A stretch of DNA of 64,000 nt from Rhinopithecus roxellana (taxonomy: Eukaryota; Chordata; Mammalia; Primates; Cercopithecidae), in the NCBI RefSeq assembly GCF_007565055.1, contig NC_044557.1:78564595-78628594 (forward strand). The letters run 5' to 3'. Position 1 is the stretch's first letter; each line of letters starts with the position of its first letter. A program made the translations under genes and the position numbers. Under the pieces are notes generated by a model, which searched no databases, had not been told where the DNA came from, and saw only the letters and a program-made list of their open reading frames with translations. Of this stretch, positions 1 through 11,668 are shown piece by piece.

Positions 1-217
1 GGATCATCTCATTTCATAATCATTTCAAACCTATAACAAAAATGTATCCTATTTTATTCATAAAGAAACCAAGAGAGTTCAATTAACTTATTTCGAATCA
101 TACATGTTGTAAAAGTTAAATCTAAGTCAAATAAATTAGGTCAGATTCTAAACACAGGTCTCTTAGGAAAGGATAAGTACGAATTTTAATTGCCTTGAGA
201 GTCATAGGAAACTTCCC

Positions 218-582
218 TAATATGGTTTGGCTGTGTCCCCACCCACAATCTCTGCTTGAATTGTAATCCCCATAATCCCCACGGGTCAAGGGAGAGACTA
301 AGGGAAGGAAGTTAACTCATGGGGGCAGTTTCACCCATGCTGTTCTCGTGACAGTGAGTGACTTTCATGAGATCTGATGGTTTTATAAGGGGCTTTCCCA
401 CTTGGCTCTGCTGCTCTTTCCCCTTCCGCCTTGTGAAGAAGGTACTTTGCTTCCTTCTGCCATGATTTTAAGTTACCTGAGGCCTCCCCCACCGTTGACT
501 GTGAGTCAATTAAACCTCCTTCCTTTATAAATGACCCTGTCCCTGGGGGTTCCTTACAGCAGCATGAGAATGGACTAATGCA
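218..582 (+). mobile_element. THE1/MST-type solo LTR (ERVL-MaLR)
   Basis: A solo long terminal repeat of the MaLR class, 365 bp, the usual THE1 LTR length. It starts 'taatatggtttggctgtgtc' and ends 'gactaatgca', matching the TGATATGG...ACTAATACA ends of THE1/MST LTRs, and carries the family's 'gagatctgatggttttataa' block and 'attaaacctcctt' region. Perfect 5-bp target duplications 'ttccc' flank it (213-217 and 583-587). No internal retroviral sequence is attached, so it is the product of LTR-LTR recombination. The 113-codon minus-strand frame across it is a chance frame. Confidence 0.93.
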
Positions 583-942
583 TTCCCCCAAAGATGTTTG
601 CCCCATCCCCCATACAAAAAGAGAGAGAGTTCTGCTTTCTGGTCTTAGCCTGAAGTTCCACAGGCAGAACATTTATAACTGATAAAAGCCGGAAGGAGTA
701 AGAGACATGAGAACTAATATTTGATTTTAAGGCAGATCTGTAGAATTAATGCATTTTGAGTTTTAAAAATATTCATTACATTTAATAGATTAACAAGTAA
801 ATTATATGATATATTATAGATGTAGCTTGAAACTATTGTGGGTATGTTCCACTCCCTAAGAAGCTAACAGTCTAGTTTGTTCTAAATAATATAAAACACT
901 CTATCTTTAACAATACAGACCAGATATCCAACCATATGACAT
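583..942. other. Unassigned AT-rich sequence
   Basis: No gene or clear repeat family recognised between the THE1 LTR and the next element. Confidence 0.6.
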
Positions 943-1090
943 TTTTATTACTTTTCTATTGTTGCTGTAACAAACTATTATGAATGTAGTAAATTAAAGT
1001 AACACAAATTTATGATGTTACTGTCCATATGCTGGAAGTCCAAAATCTCTCACTCACCTTCCACCATGATTTTAAGTTTCTTGAGGTCTT

Positions 1091-1107
1091 AAAATCCCAG
1101 GAAGAAA
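1091..1107 (+). repeat. Left target-site duplication of the retrocopy
   Basis: 'aaaatcccaggaagaaa' matches 1560-1575 with about one difference. It supports a single L1-type insertion event covering everything between the two copies. Confidence 0.8.
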
Positions 1108-1563
1108 TAAAAGGCATTTTGACAGCCTGGCACGGTGGTTCAAGACTGTAATCCCAGCACTTTGGGAAGCCAAGGCAGGCAGATCACCTAAGGTCAGGAG
1201 TTCAAGACCAGACTGGGCAAGATGGTGAAACCCTGTCTCTACTAAAATTACAAAAATTAGCTGGGTATGGTGGCGGGTGCCTGTAATCCTAGGTAGTCTT
1301 GATGGCCAAAGTCATTTTTTTCCATCTTTGGAAAACTACATGGGAACAAACAGATTGAACAGGTCTGAAGCTACTGTGTGTGCGAATGAACACTCTTTTG
1401 CTTTATTCCAGAATGCTGTAGATCTATTTTGGATTGTATATTGTGTTTGTGTATTTATGCTTTGATTCATAGTAACTTCTTATGTTATGGAATTCATTTG
1501 CATTGAACACAAACTGTAAATAAAAAGAAAGAAATGGAAAAAAAAAAAAAAAAAAAAAAAAAA
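1108..1563 (+). pseudogene. Polyadenylated retrocopy fusing Alu and a 3'-UTR-like segment
   Basis: This insertion has three parts. First are 17 nt that are not Alu (1108-1124). Then comes the 5' portion of a plus-strand Alu (about 1125-1298, ending in the linker near 'cctgtaatcctaggtagtc'). Last is about 240 nt of non-repetitive sequence resembling an mRNA 3' UTR (1299-1537), with AATAAA at 1519-1524, 14 nt before a poly(A) run at 1538-1563. Flanking direct repeats (1091-1107 and 1560-1575, around 'cccaggaagaaa') and the TT/AAAA-like site mark an L1-mediated insertion. The Alu has no right arm and no tail of its own, so it did not land here separately. The source is either a transcript with an Alu-derived exon or a template switch. 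I do not recognise the parent gene, and the 62-codon frame inside is not convincing as protein. Confidence 0.72.
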
Positions 1564-1575
1564 CCCAGGAAGAAA
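1560..1575 (+). repeat. Right target-site duplication of the retrocopy
   Basis: 'aaaacccaggaagaaa' directly follows the poly(A) tail and pairs with 1091-1107. Confidence 0.8.
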
Positions 1576-2039
1576 GGGCCCTTGGTAGGGCTTGTGCTTT
1601 ATGGAGGTTCCAGATCTGTTTCTTTGACTTTTTAAGGATCTAGAAGATGTTGCATTGCTTAGCTCATGTTCTGTCCTTCCAGTTTTAAAGAATATCACTT
1701 CAGTCTCTGTTTCCTTTGACCTATGTCCTCTCTCTCTAGTTTTGACCCCTTTTGCCTTTCTCTTATAAGAACATTTGTGATAACATTGAGTCCATCTGGA
1801 TAATGCAGGGTAGTTTCACCACATCAAGATCTTGAGCTTTATCACATCCCCAAGCCCCTTTTGTCATGTAAGGAAACATATTTATAGAATCTGAAGATTA
1901 GGACAAGAGCATTTTTGGGGCTCATTACTTTGTCTATCATGATTTCCAATGCTAACTAAATTAAGAAAGAAAAATCAGAAAATTCAAATAATGTGCACTC
2001 CTATAACTTCACGTAATCCTACAATTTTCAAGTTATATC

Positions 2040-2400
2040 TTATTCCTCCATGCATAAAACCCTTTTACATATACTGTCTGCAGCTTTCTGCATTTTGACA
2101 AAATTTGTTTCAGTTCTTCAAATACACTTAAAGATCAAAAAGTGATCTTTCCTGCCTCAAAGGTTTTGAAACAGCAATTCCTAGAGCTTCAAATATTCTT
2201 AGTCTTATCCAGTACTTCCTTTGTGTAACACATATCAAAAAATTAATTATAATTTTATTTGTGTAATTAGTTCAACATTGAGCTATACAATTGAAGCATA
2301 AACTCTGTGAGTGCAGAGATCATGTATACGCTGTATTAGAAAGTGAGCAAGAGCGTACATGTTCAATAAATGAAGAACTCAATCAATAAAATAAACAATC
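2040..2400 (+). repeat. L2 LINE, 3' end
   Basis: Highly diverged L2 in plus orientation. Diagnostic stretches in order are 'ctttcctgcctcaaaggttt', 'tttgtgtaattagttcaaca', 'aactctgtgagtgcagagat' and the terminal 'gttcaataaatgaaga' followed by TCAATAAA-rich repeats, all as in the L2 3' end. Confidence 0.75.
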
Positions 2401-3177
2401 AATAAAAATAAAACTCTTCCTCATTTAGTTATAAGAATGGCAGGAATGCACTCAACTTTTTAAGAGATTATTTAAAATGTATTTCTCTTTTGCTACTATT
2501 AAAAGACAGTCTCTTCTTTTTTTAAAGTAAAAGAAGACAGTGTAGAGGTTATAATAAGAAAATGCTGTGGCACACTCAGCAAACATGAATGATCAGCATG
2601 TCCCTAAGCAAAGACCTTCAGATTATCTCTGAAAAACCTCAGAAGGTGGTATTCATCACCTTGGTGGATTTGCCAGGCCCTGGATCTTGTCTTGTGTTTT
2701 AGAAAATTGATTTTGTCAGCATGAGAGAAAAAATTCATCTCTTAGGAGTGGATTTACATTAAATAAGCATACAAGCCTGATGCCAATATATTAATTTACA
2801 ATGAGATATATAAGTGTTGCAGATACTGGAACATTTAATTACACATAAACAGTTCATTTCCTCCCTCAAAATGATCCAATATGGAAGGAAGATAATCCAA
2901 ATTTTGCTCGGTTAGCACAGATTTAAGGTAAGAAGAATTATTTAGTATTAATGAAATTGTTATGAAAGAAAAATAGATATATACAACATTTCAAAGATTC
3001 TTTAGAAAAAGTGTTGAACCCCACGTGATTGCAGATCTACTACGTCAGAATATACTCTTGTTGGAGCTTGGATGGGCACTGCTAAGATTTGTTTTGCAAT
3101 TTTGCTTTCTTATACGTATTTGACCAAGTGATATTTCTCTATGTCCATTCTTATATATGTTGAAAAATTCCTCCACT
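2401..3177. other. Unassigned AT-rich sequence
   Basis: No coding frame or recognisable repeat. The composition is ordinary for AT-rich primate intergenic DNA. Confidence 0.6.
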
Positions 3178-3189
3178 AATATTTAATTC

Positions 3190-3477
3190 TTCTTTTTCAG
3201 ACAGAGTCTCGCTCTGTCCCCCAGGCTGGAGTGCAGTGGTGCCATCTAGGCTCACTGCAAGCTCTGCCTCCAGGTTCACACCATTCTCCTGCCTCAGCCT
3301 CCTGAGTAGCTGGGACTACAGGCGCCTCCCACCACGCCCACCTAATTTTTTGTATTTTTAGTAGAGACGGGATTTTACCATGTTAGCCAGGATGGTCTTG
3401 ATCTTCTGACCTTGTGATCCGCCCGCCTCGGCCTCCCAAAATCCTGGGATTGCAGGCATGAGCCACCGTGCCTACCC
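3190..3477 (-). mobile_element. Alu (AluS/AluY type), antisense
   Basis: A complete antisense Alu from 'cagacagagtctcgctctgt' to 'gagccaccgtgcc'. The A-tail (T-run here) has decayed to 'ttcttttt'. Short direct repeats 'atttaattc' at 3181-3189 and 3478-3486 are the target duplications. Confidence 0.95.
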
Positions 3478-3552
3478 ATTTAATTCCTTTTAAGTTTACT
3501 GATTATTTTGTTTCTTTAAGGCTATTTGCAAAACCTTACTTTAAATGATGAT

Positions 3553-3601
3553 TTTTTGTGTGTGTGTGTATGTGTTTTTTTTTTTTTTTCTCTCTTTCTC
3601 T
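3553..3601. repeat. (TG)n and T-rich simple repeat
   Basis: A short TG dinucleotide tract followed by a run of T and a CT-rich stretch. Confidence 0.85.
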
Positions 3602-3889
3602 AAAGTTTATCTTATTTATGTCATCCCTAAATGCTTTAGGAAAGACTCCCTGAAAGTTGCACATACTCTCCTTATGACTACTCAATATTTGTGAATACGC
3701 TAAAAATAATTTCTAGAGTACTGTAGGGATCCTCATTCTGAGATGATAATTTATCAAAATAATCACACAAATTATGTTTTAATTTTTGTTTAATTCTGAA
3801 AAATAGATCAATTTGATAGGTATTTTATGACAACTACTATCATTTTCTAATAACTTGTGGACTTCATATGCAAATCTGCTCTAGGTGTC

Positions 3890-4600
3890 ACTTACACAGT
3901 GGAGAACAAGATAAACTCTTTTTTTTTTTTTTTTTTTTTTTTAATGAAGCTTGCATTCCACTGGAAGAAGGCAGAAAATAAAACTATTATATATGCTCAC
4001 TTAGCAAAGGATTCTCTAAAGAAGTGATGCTTCAGACAAAACAGAAATGATGAGAAGTTAGCATCCATGAACCCTCAGGGCTCAGATAAGAGAACAACAA
4101 AACCCCTAAATATAACAAATCTGGGAATTATAAGTTGTTGGGAAGGTTACTGAGCAAGAGAAATGAGTTTAAGATACGAGATCTAAAAGGTAGGCAGGAA
4201 ACAGATCCCATCTGGCACTGCAGTTCACAGTCGTGATTTTGATGTTTAATCTTGCTGTTCTGGAAAATCACTGGAAGTCATCAAAATAAAGAGTGAAATT
4301 ATCTAATATATATTTTAAAAGATAGCTTTCTCTGTTATCTGGAGAGTAGGTTGTGTGGAGGTAAGAGCTATACTAATAAGTTCTGTTTGGAGGTGACTGC
4401 CACAGTGCAGATGACACAAGATGATGGCTAGGTTTATGCATGTCGTAGTAGAAATGATGAGAGGTGGTAAGGTTGGGAATATATTTTGGAGCTAGAACAG
4501 ATAGGACCATTAGTGAGCTTGCTGTAGAGCCTGAGAGCAAGAGAGGAAACAGTAATGGTTTGGCAATGGTATCATTACAGCATCGTCTTCTTTATGCCCC
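3890..4600 (-). repeat. L2 LINE fragment, antisense
   Basis: A diverged L2 in minus orientation. 'gaagcttgcattccactgga', 'aaaagatagctttctctgtt', 'ctatactaataagttctgtt', 'gatgatggctaggtttatgc' and 'gctagaacagataggacc' follow the L2 antisense order. A T-run (about 25 nt, 3919-3943) lies inside and is younger than the L2. Confidence 0.82.
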
Positions 4601-4734
4601 CAAGTTGTGAGTACAGAGACAGGCTGACATCTGAAATACTGAACAATCTAATTTTCTAAAAATTGAACACTATGTGTGTTCACAGGCTTAATGTTTCATC
4701 AAGTTGAGATAATCATTGTTTCCAAAAAAAGCTT

Positions 4735-5000
4735 TGCACTTTGGCATTCCCATTTCTTTGTAATGCACTTCACTCTGCCTGGAATGATGTAGATGGTTCA
4801 CCTCTGCCTCTCAAAACTTTCTTCATTTTTTAAGAATTAAAACAAATGCTAACTCTTAACGAAACTTTTCTGAATCCTGTAAAAGGATCCCTTTCTCTTT
4901 AGTAGATGTTTAGAAAAAGTAGAATAATTAGAAGTCCACACTTAGTTCAAAAGTAGACCTACCAATTATCATTTAAATTTGCTTTATAGTGCATTTTAAT
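4735..5000 (+). repeat. L2 LINE fragment
   Basis: The plus-orientation L2 motif 'cactctgcctggaatgatgt', followed by 'atgctaactcttaacgaaac' and 'ttttctgaatcctg', resembles the L2 region that codes near its C-terminus. It is opposite in orientation to the L2 just upstream, so the two are separate or rearranged pieces. Confidence 0.62.
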
Positions 5001-5084
5001 TCATTATTTTAAATTATAAGATGAAATACAAAAATTTTATTTTGTCATACTTTTGCTTTGTTTTTGTTTTTTAAGTCAGTTATG

Positions 5085-5425
5085 ATTGAGTAGCCATCAG
5101 AAGAATTTGATCATTAGAGGCAGCCCACATCCAATTAATGAGTAGGAACAGGGTAGGGCACAGTAGGATAAGAATTCCTGGCCCACTTACCTGAATTTGA
5201 GACAACTTTGAAAGACTATCCCAGCTCCAGAACGTTCTGTGGGGTTGGCCGAGTCTTTTTTGCAACTGTACCAGTGTTCAATTTCTCTGTCGGCCTCACT
5301 CTGTTTCCCATACTATTTTCCAGATTTCCCATACTATTTCCAGCTTTGTTATCAAGCATTTTCCAGTAAACCTCATGTACATGAATCTATGTTTCAGAAT
5401 CTTCTCTAGGGCACATGATTTCAGA
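5085..5425. repeat. Possible old LTR-like repeat, family not identified
   Basis: Slightly more GC-rich than its surroundings. 'ttttccagtaaacctcatgt' and 'atgtttcagaatcttctcta' resemble phrases seen in old interspersed repeats. It contains an internal tandem duplication of about 20 bp ('tttcccatactattttccag', near 5304-5343). Family and orientation are unknown. Confidence 0.35.
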
Positions 5426-8069
5426 ATCAAATCTGATACAAATAATAGCAAAATTATTTAGGCAATACATTTATCACAAAATTAAAACATGCAGTTTCAT
5501 GAACTTCACATAAAGTTTAATAAACGTTAAGGAGAAAAAACCTTTTTAAATATTCATTCAGTAAAAATGGCTTTAGATGAGTGTTCTGATCAACTTTTTG
5601 TGCTTTTTAAAATATATAACAGTTTACAAAATTTATATATACATATTTTGTCTTATTCTCTTTCACACTAAGTTAGAAAAGTCTAGCATTTATGTGTCAT
5701 TATAAATGGTAGCAAGGAAATATATAATAATACTGATATTCAGATAAAATAGAGATATTATTAAGTTTGTGTTTCAGTAAACAAACAAACCTTAAAAATT
5801 ATACACTTAATCTTAGTGAAAAAAATCACTAATTCAATTTTGGTTATTTAAAGCTATGAAGTGAAATGGTAATGATATTTAACATACTGAACATTTTCAG
5901 TATACTATCTCAAGTGCTAAATTCACTTGAGCAAGACTACAGAAATAGTCTTGAGTCTCCTTTGAATCACAAATAAATTAATTTTTAAAACTCCATTTCT
6001 ATTTTCAAAATTTTGTATGAGTATATTCTCACTTTGCAGAGGACAAACAATATCAGTAAATCAGATTCTCCAGTTCAGTGCCCATGAATTTTTTTTTTCT
6101 CATGAACCAAAGAGGATTTGCCATTAGTCTTAATCCTTTAATCATATTCACAGTTTTCACTATATACTTCAAAAATTTGACCGCCTTCTCTTCTCTCTAA
6201 ATAAAGTGGCCTTTGGATTCACTTTCAAGAAAATTCCATTTCATCTCTAGTAAGACCTTTGTAATGGAGAACCTATAGTAGTACTGTAACCTCCTTAGTG
6301 AATTAGTCAGCTGAAAGCAACACCACAGTCTTCATCTGCAGCGTTTAAGACTATGCTAATCATTATTTAGAGTGATTTCTCTAAAAATAATAATATTAAA
6401 TGTAATATGTACAACATATAAATGAAAAATGTATTCCATTGTTTTCTTCTGCTGAAAATTTCAAAATACTTGCAGACTACTTTCCATACTCCAAGGAAAC
6501 CAGTGATATATGATGTATAGCACACATTTTAAAATGATGTAGATTTAGTGATATTAAAATAAGCTTCAGTAGGATTATTTTAATTAAATAAAGTGATATT
6601 AATATTCTGTGAGAAATTTGATAATTAGGAGTATTATTATAAAATGAAAAATCCACTGTAGTATACACACTATGTAGTATAGTATACACTATAAGATGAC
6701 AATTATACTTTACATCTATAATCATTAAAATGTTAGTAGTGCAAGAAATGATAGATAAATGGAACAGAAATAAAGAAGTTATAACACCCAAAAGAGGCAG
6801 AAAGTAGTGAATAGGTTATTAATAGCAGAATAAATGCAAATACTAATAACTATGAAAAATTATTATCAGCATTAGTAATAAGTTATATTCAAATAAATAT
6901 CATATTTCTCTTGTAAAACTGACAAAGCTGCTCCTAATACTTCATGCCTGTGAGAATCATACAAGCAAAATGATATATTATTTTAAAAAATTCAAAGCTT
7001 AGTCTTTTTAGAAACATTAACTTAGAAGTATTTTAAAACGTTAGAAGTATTTATTATGGTCCACTAAGAATTTTGTCTAGGAATTCAATCAAAGGCACTG
7101 TCAGACATGGAAAGATTCATGATCAAGTACTGATTTAATAATAAAATGGATTGAATCAAGTACAATGTGACAATGTGATAAAATATTCAACCATTATAAA
7201 TTGTATAGGAATAAGTTATAATGATGTGAAAGAAAGTTGCAAAACACAGTTAAGAAGAAAACTAAGATACAATATTATGCATACTTATATGCAATATGAT
7301 TGAAATTAATAGATGCATATTTGTGGGTTTTGTGTGTATGCATCTGGGTGTATATATAGATGCTATATTTTCTCCTTACATTATTACATAATATTTCACA
7401 ATGAATATGTTTTACATTTATCATATATAAAGGTAACACTGCAAGCTCTGCTTTTTTAAGAGAAAGACTTGCTGGCTCCAGAACATGTTGCAAATTAGAA
7501 GAAAATAAATGAAGCTGAAGAGTATATGTTTTAGGAATAAACTAGGAATAGAAGAAGAAAACATTCCAAGAAACAGATAAACTTAAAGCAATGATAGTTA
7601 CAGAAATAAACTAACAAAAAGGGTTATAGTTTTTTGCTTGCTCTTCATTTTTTCTAAAGGCCTATATACAACAAAGAAATTCAAAAACATTGTAATTTAG
7701 GGGTTGTTTCTTGCAGACAGAAATTCAAGTTACCTAAGTGATTTCAAAGTTAGATAAAGAATCGTTTGAACAATAAAACTGAAGTTTAAATAAACAATGG
7801 ACAAAAGTTTGAAAGTAAATTATTATTGTTGATACATCAAATAGAATGCAATGAAGGCTTATTTTACTCACCAAGAGAGGAAGGCAAAATAATGTGGTTG
7901 TAGGTACTACTTGGGGGTAGAAGGGTATGAAGGAGCCGTTCTTTGGAACAAGATTAGTCAGGTGATCAACTTTCAGACAGGCATTCAGTATAAAAATCGA
8001 ATGTGCTTGATTTTCTATTTCTTGAGACTTTGACAAAATACAGACAAAACTCAACAGCACTCAGAGAAT
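5426..8069. other. Unassigned AT-rich sequence
   Basis: About 2.6 kb with no supported gene. Short frames in it (for example 6477-6791 and 7734-8060 on the minus strand) have no recognisable domain and are typical of stop-poor AT-rich DNA. Confidence 0.6.
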
Positions 8070-8630
8070 ATCAATCAAGGTTCAATCAGGTATGTATTTG
8101 TAAAATCATAATATACATGGTGGAGATACAGATACACATACATATATATGGAGATATATAGAGATATATATGGAGATATATATATGGAGATATATGGAGA
8201 TATACATATGGAGATGTATATATATGTATCTCCACCGTGTGTGTGTATATATATCTCCACATATATATATATATATTCCCACATACATAATTATATAAGG
8301 TATTGGCTTAAGCAACTGTGCGGGCTAGTTCTGTAAATATGATATCCATAAGGCAGACTGTCAGGAAGGGAAAGCTGTAAATTTTCAGGCAGGAGAAGTT
8401 TCAGTCCATAAGCAAGATGTCTTCTTAATTAAGAAAATAGCTCAGTTCTTAAGGCCTTTCAGTTCTTTAGATCAAGCATGCCCAACTAAATAATTGAGAA
8501 CTTAAAGTCCATTGATTGTAGATGTTTAGTCATGTATTCAAAATGCCGTCACGGGAATACTTAGATTAGTGTTTGATTGAAAAACTGAGAACTATCGTCT
8601 AGCCAAGTTGACACACCAAATTGACCATCC
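8070..8630 (-). mobile_element. MLT2-like (ERVL) LTR with expanded microsatellite
   Basis: The right end 'ccaagttgacacaccaaatt' plus 'gaccatcc' is the reverse complement of the MLT2 start (TGGTTAAT...GTCAACTTGG). Inside, 'aaggtattggcttaagcaac' and 'ggcaggagaagtttcagtcc' follow the antisense LTR. The left end is replaced by the microsatellite at 8116-8280. Confidence 0.62.
8116..8280. repeat. Palindromic (GGAGATATA)n / (TA)n microsatellite
   Basis: At least six copies of 'ggagatata'-like units occur on the left side and inverted 'tatctccac' units on the right. The arms 'catggtggagatac' (8116-8129) and 'gtatctccaccgtg' (8226-8239) are complementary at 13 of 14 positions. The short frames read through this block on both strands are repeat artefacts. 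Confidence 0.9.
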
Positions 8631-11474
8631 ATGAGCCCTGTGCAACATGAAATAGTGCCACATGAACAACAAGATGAGTAGTAGAAAATGTTGCCTACTT
8701 ATCCCCCGGCTAGATATAAATATTTATACTGAATCATTTTGAGTCCATGCAAACATGGTAGAAAATTTACATTTTCTATATGATATTTTACGATTACAAA
8801 CTAGCATGTCTAATAAATTGGTGAATCTTTGTCTAAAGCCATAACTTCAAAATATCACTTCTTATATTATGATTATTTAGTTTGTTTCTAGGTAGCTAGG
8901 TAATTATATGTGACACAAAAGTCAACAGCAACAAAAATTTTAGGCAACTGAAAAGTATAATAATTAAAACCATGAATTAAATAGCTGTTAGGTGTGGTAA
9001 ATCTATATATTTACTTATTTCTGAATTTGAAGAAAACTCATGAAGTGTTTTATGTTATTAACCCAAATACAGATTCCTGGAAGACCAACTGACTTGTTCA
9101 TTTTCCCAAATCACAGTATGTAACAGTGGATTTCTGGTGCACTTTAATATAGCTTTAATTGTATTCTGTTCTAAGTAATTAGTAATTTGAACTCAACTGG
9201 CACTAATTTGGGAGTACATAAGCCTCTTGTGGTTTTGTTTTGATTTTCATAGTGGAATCTTTTAAAGCATATATCATATACACAAAGTCACTGCAATTAA
9301 CATAACTAATACATCTTCTTAAATTTCATAAGAAAAAGTTACTAAAAATGGATGTTTTTACAAGGTTACTGTTGCTAGCAATGCACTCCAGTGGGATCTG
9401 TATACTCCACACATATGTCTATCTCATTTTGTTAAAACTCGTGGAGGTAACATCATGGTATAACATTGGCATGAATATAATTCATTGATTTTTAACTATT
9501 TCAGGAGCAGCATCTTGAAATATTTATATACGTATATATATAGTTAAATGTATATACATGCTTTAATAGGTTTTTTGTGGATTTGAGTGGCCTATGTGTT
9601 ACAAATTCAAAATAGGATGCCAGATATATTCAGAAACAAACATTCATTAATGTCTCAGGACTCCAAAAGTAAACTCTAAGATCATTGACCTGTAATTTCT
9701 GAAGTGTACTAATAAGGCTGTCGGGGCAGGCACATACAAAGACACATACAGATGTCTGTCGTATTTACATAATATTTTACTCTTTGGGTGATACTGAAGA
9801 TAAACTTTTGCATTAATCAAACTGATTAAGTTTTAAAATGTAATCTATTTTGTAATTTTATTCTATCTTAGGCTATAGAAGACACCAGGTCAGATAAATG
9901 TGGCAAAAAAAAAGCGCATAGTGTCTATTAGCTGAAATTCTGCAAAGGGGATTGCAGCTATAAAGTGTAGCATACATGCAGCAGAGTAACTAATTAGGCA
10001 GCCATCTGGCTCCGTGTAGATCAGGGCAAGAAGGCCTCCACCTCTTAATAGTCCTTTAAGGCACTGCTGTCTTACTGCAGTGTGCTAATTGATAGTCTCA
10101 TGAAGGCCTCAAGTTAGAGGAGAAAAGTCAAATGATGCTCTGCACAGTCTGATTAAGATGATTAGTGAAATACATCATAGGAAGATGTCAAACACAATAG
10201 TAAATGTTAGAAAAATATTCAATAATTATAAAAGCAAGAATACAAGAAAATGTTTTCATTTCAAGTAGTTTATTTTTCTGACATGCTGATTAGATGAATA
10301 GAGAAATTTTGTGCAAAAATGCTCTTTAAAAAATATTTCAGCAAAAATATTATCACCCATAGACCCCTCCTCCATTCCATGTCTTTATTTGTCTTGAAAA
10401 GTTCAAGAACTTAAGAAATGTCATGCCATATCACACTGTATTATAGAAGGGAAATGTGGAAGACACATTATTTTTCCTTTTTAATGCCTAGAGTTGTGGA
10501 TGAGTCATTAAGGTAAAAGAAAAGTAATAATGTGACTGACAGTGCTTTTCATATCTTGAACTAACTTTGCAATTTTGTCACTATCCTGCCAAAAATTATG
10601 TATTATCCTAATTCTGTGAGACCTACATTTTTTTCTGGAACACATGATTGACCAGAAATCCCAGGTATTTCATGGATTTTTCTATTTTCTGCTCCATTCA
10701 TCCGTCAGTCATTGTTTCATTACTGATTTTTCCAGCTTCTCTGCTTTTTGCTGAAGTTGATTCCATAAGCAGGAGAGACATGGTACTTTTTAAAATTTTT
10801 ATTTTAAGGAGTCACTAGAAGTCCTTAAAATGGGAGGAATATTCAGGAAGTAAAAAATGATTTTTATAACACAAAAAATTGTTAAGAAAATTACTTATCT
10901 AATTAAATAAATGGAAAACTTTAAAATATTTAAACTATCACTAGTCATGGCAAGGAAAAACATACTTATCTCTGTGAGATACAGACTGACTTTCCTTTTC
11001 CTCACAGTCCTTCAGGGACTATTTATCTATGGCACTTGTCTGGCAGGCAGTTCTTTAGCTAGGCTATGTGACTAACTTCCACCTTCTCCCCTGAGGATTA
11101 CACAGACACGACATTCCTATCAGATTGGTTTTCAATGGATTTAGTTGCTTTAAAAATGACTTGTGACCAGTAAAGTGTGGAGGTGGTCACTCCGCAGGCT
11201 CTAAATCTTTGGAAGATTATTTTTAAAGCAAGTCCTTTAAAGCGACTTTAGAATGAGCTTTTTTATTTAGAATGATGTGGGAGATTACTGAGAAAACCAG
11301 AAGGATCACCTTTCCAATAAATTAATGGAATATGGTTTATTCTTGAGCTGTAGATAATGCACCAATTTTGTTAAGGATAGAATTTTAATCTAAGAAATAA
11401 AATACTAAATGTATTCATCCTATGCAACTGACAACCACAACAAGAATTCAATGACTACCACATGCATTATTTAG
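8631..11474. other. Mostly unassigned sequence; repeat-free block near 9865-10165
   Basis: No gene recognised. It holds a perfect 14-bp palindrome (TATATACGTATATA, 9525-9538). A less AT-rich, repeat-free block at about 9865-10165 contains several TAAT cores. It is described among the findings as a possible conserved non-coding element. Confidence 0.55.
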
Positions 11475-11530
11475 ATATAATGTACCAAGTACTACACAAT
11501 GTGCAAAGTACTATGTCTGCATTACACCTC
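11475..11530 (+). repeat. Possible MIR fragment
   Basis: 'gtaccaagtactacacaatg' and 'gtctgcattacacctctta' resemble the MIR core ('gtgccaggcactgtgctaag ... cattatctcattta'). It is short and diverged, and is cut by the MITE that follows. Confidence 0.4.
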
Positions 11531-11534
11531 TTAA

Positions 11535-11664
11535 CCCATTTATGCCTAGTATTCTATTATTGGAACGCTGATCATGTGGGAGTTATTTATATCATACTGC
11601 TCAAGTTCAGCGCCAAAGTCTGATTGCAAAAATTCAAACAATTGCAACCTCAGATATAAATAGG
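11535..11664. mobile_element. piggyBac-type MITE (MER75/MER85-like)
   Basis: A 130-bp element bounded by TTAA on both sides (11531-11534 and 11665-11668), the target duplication of piggyBac transposases. Its ends are inverted repeats: 'cccatttat' on the left and 'ataaatagg' on the right, 8 of 9 complementary. There is no coding capacity, so it must have been mobilised by a transposase elsewhere. Assignment to the MER75/MER85 group is from recall; the TTAA plus inverted ends are seen directly. Confidence 0.75.
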
Positions 11665-11668
11665 TTAA

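Larger units (their letters stand above)
943..1945 (-). mobile_element. MLT1-like MaLR LTR, interrupted
   Basis: An old, diverged LTR-like repeat read in antisense. The left part (943-1090) has 'ttctattgttgctgtaacaa' and 'ggaagtccaaaatctc', and the right part (1576-1945) has 'cttataagaacatttgtgat', 'gaagattaggacaagagc' and 'tttggggctcatta'. These follow the order of MLT1-class antisense LTRs. The two parts are separated by the retrocopy at 1108-1563, whose target duplications rejoin them neatly. The subfamily cannot be given; a related ancient MaLR member is possible. Confidence 0.62.

Noticed and set aside
8075..8336. Overlapping Tyr/Ile-rich frames on both strands
   Set aside because: Translation of the GGAGATATA microsatellite.
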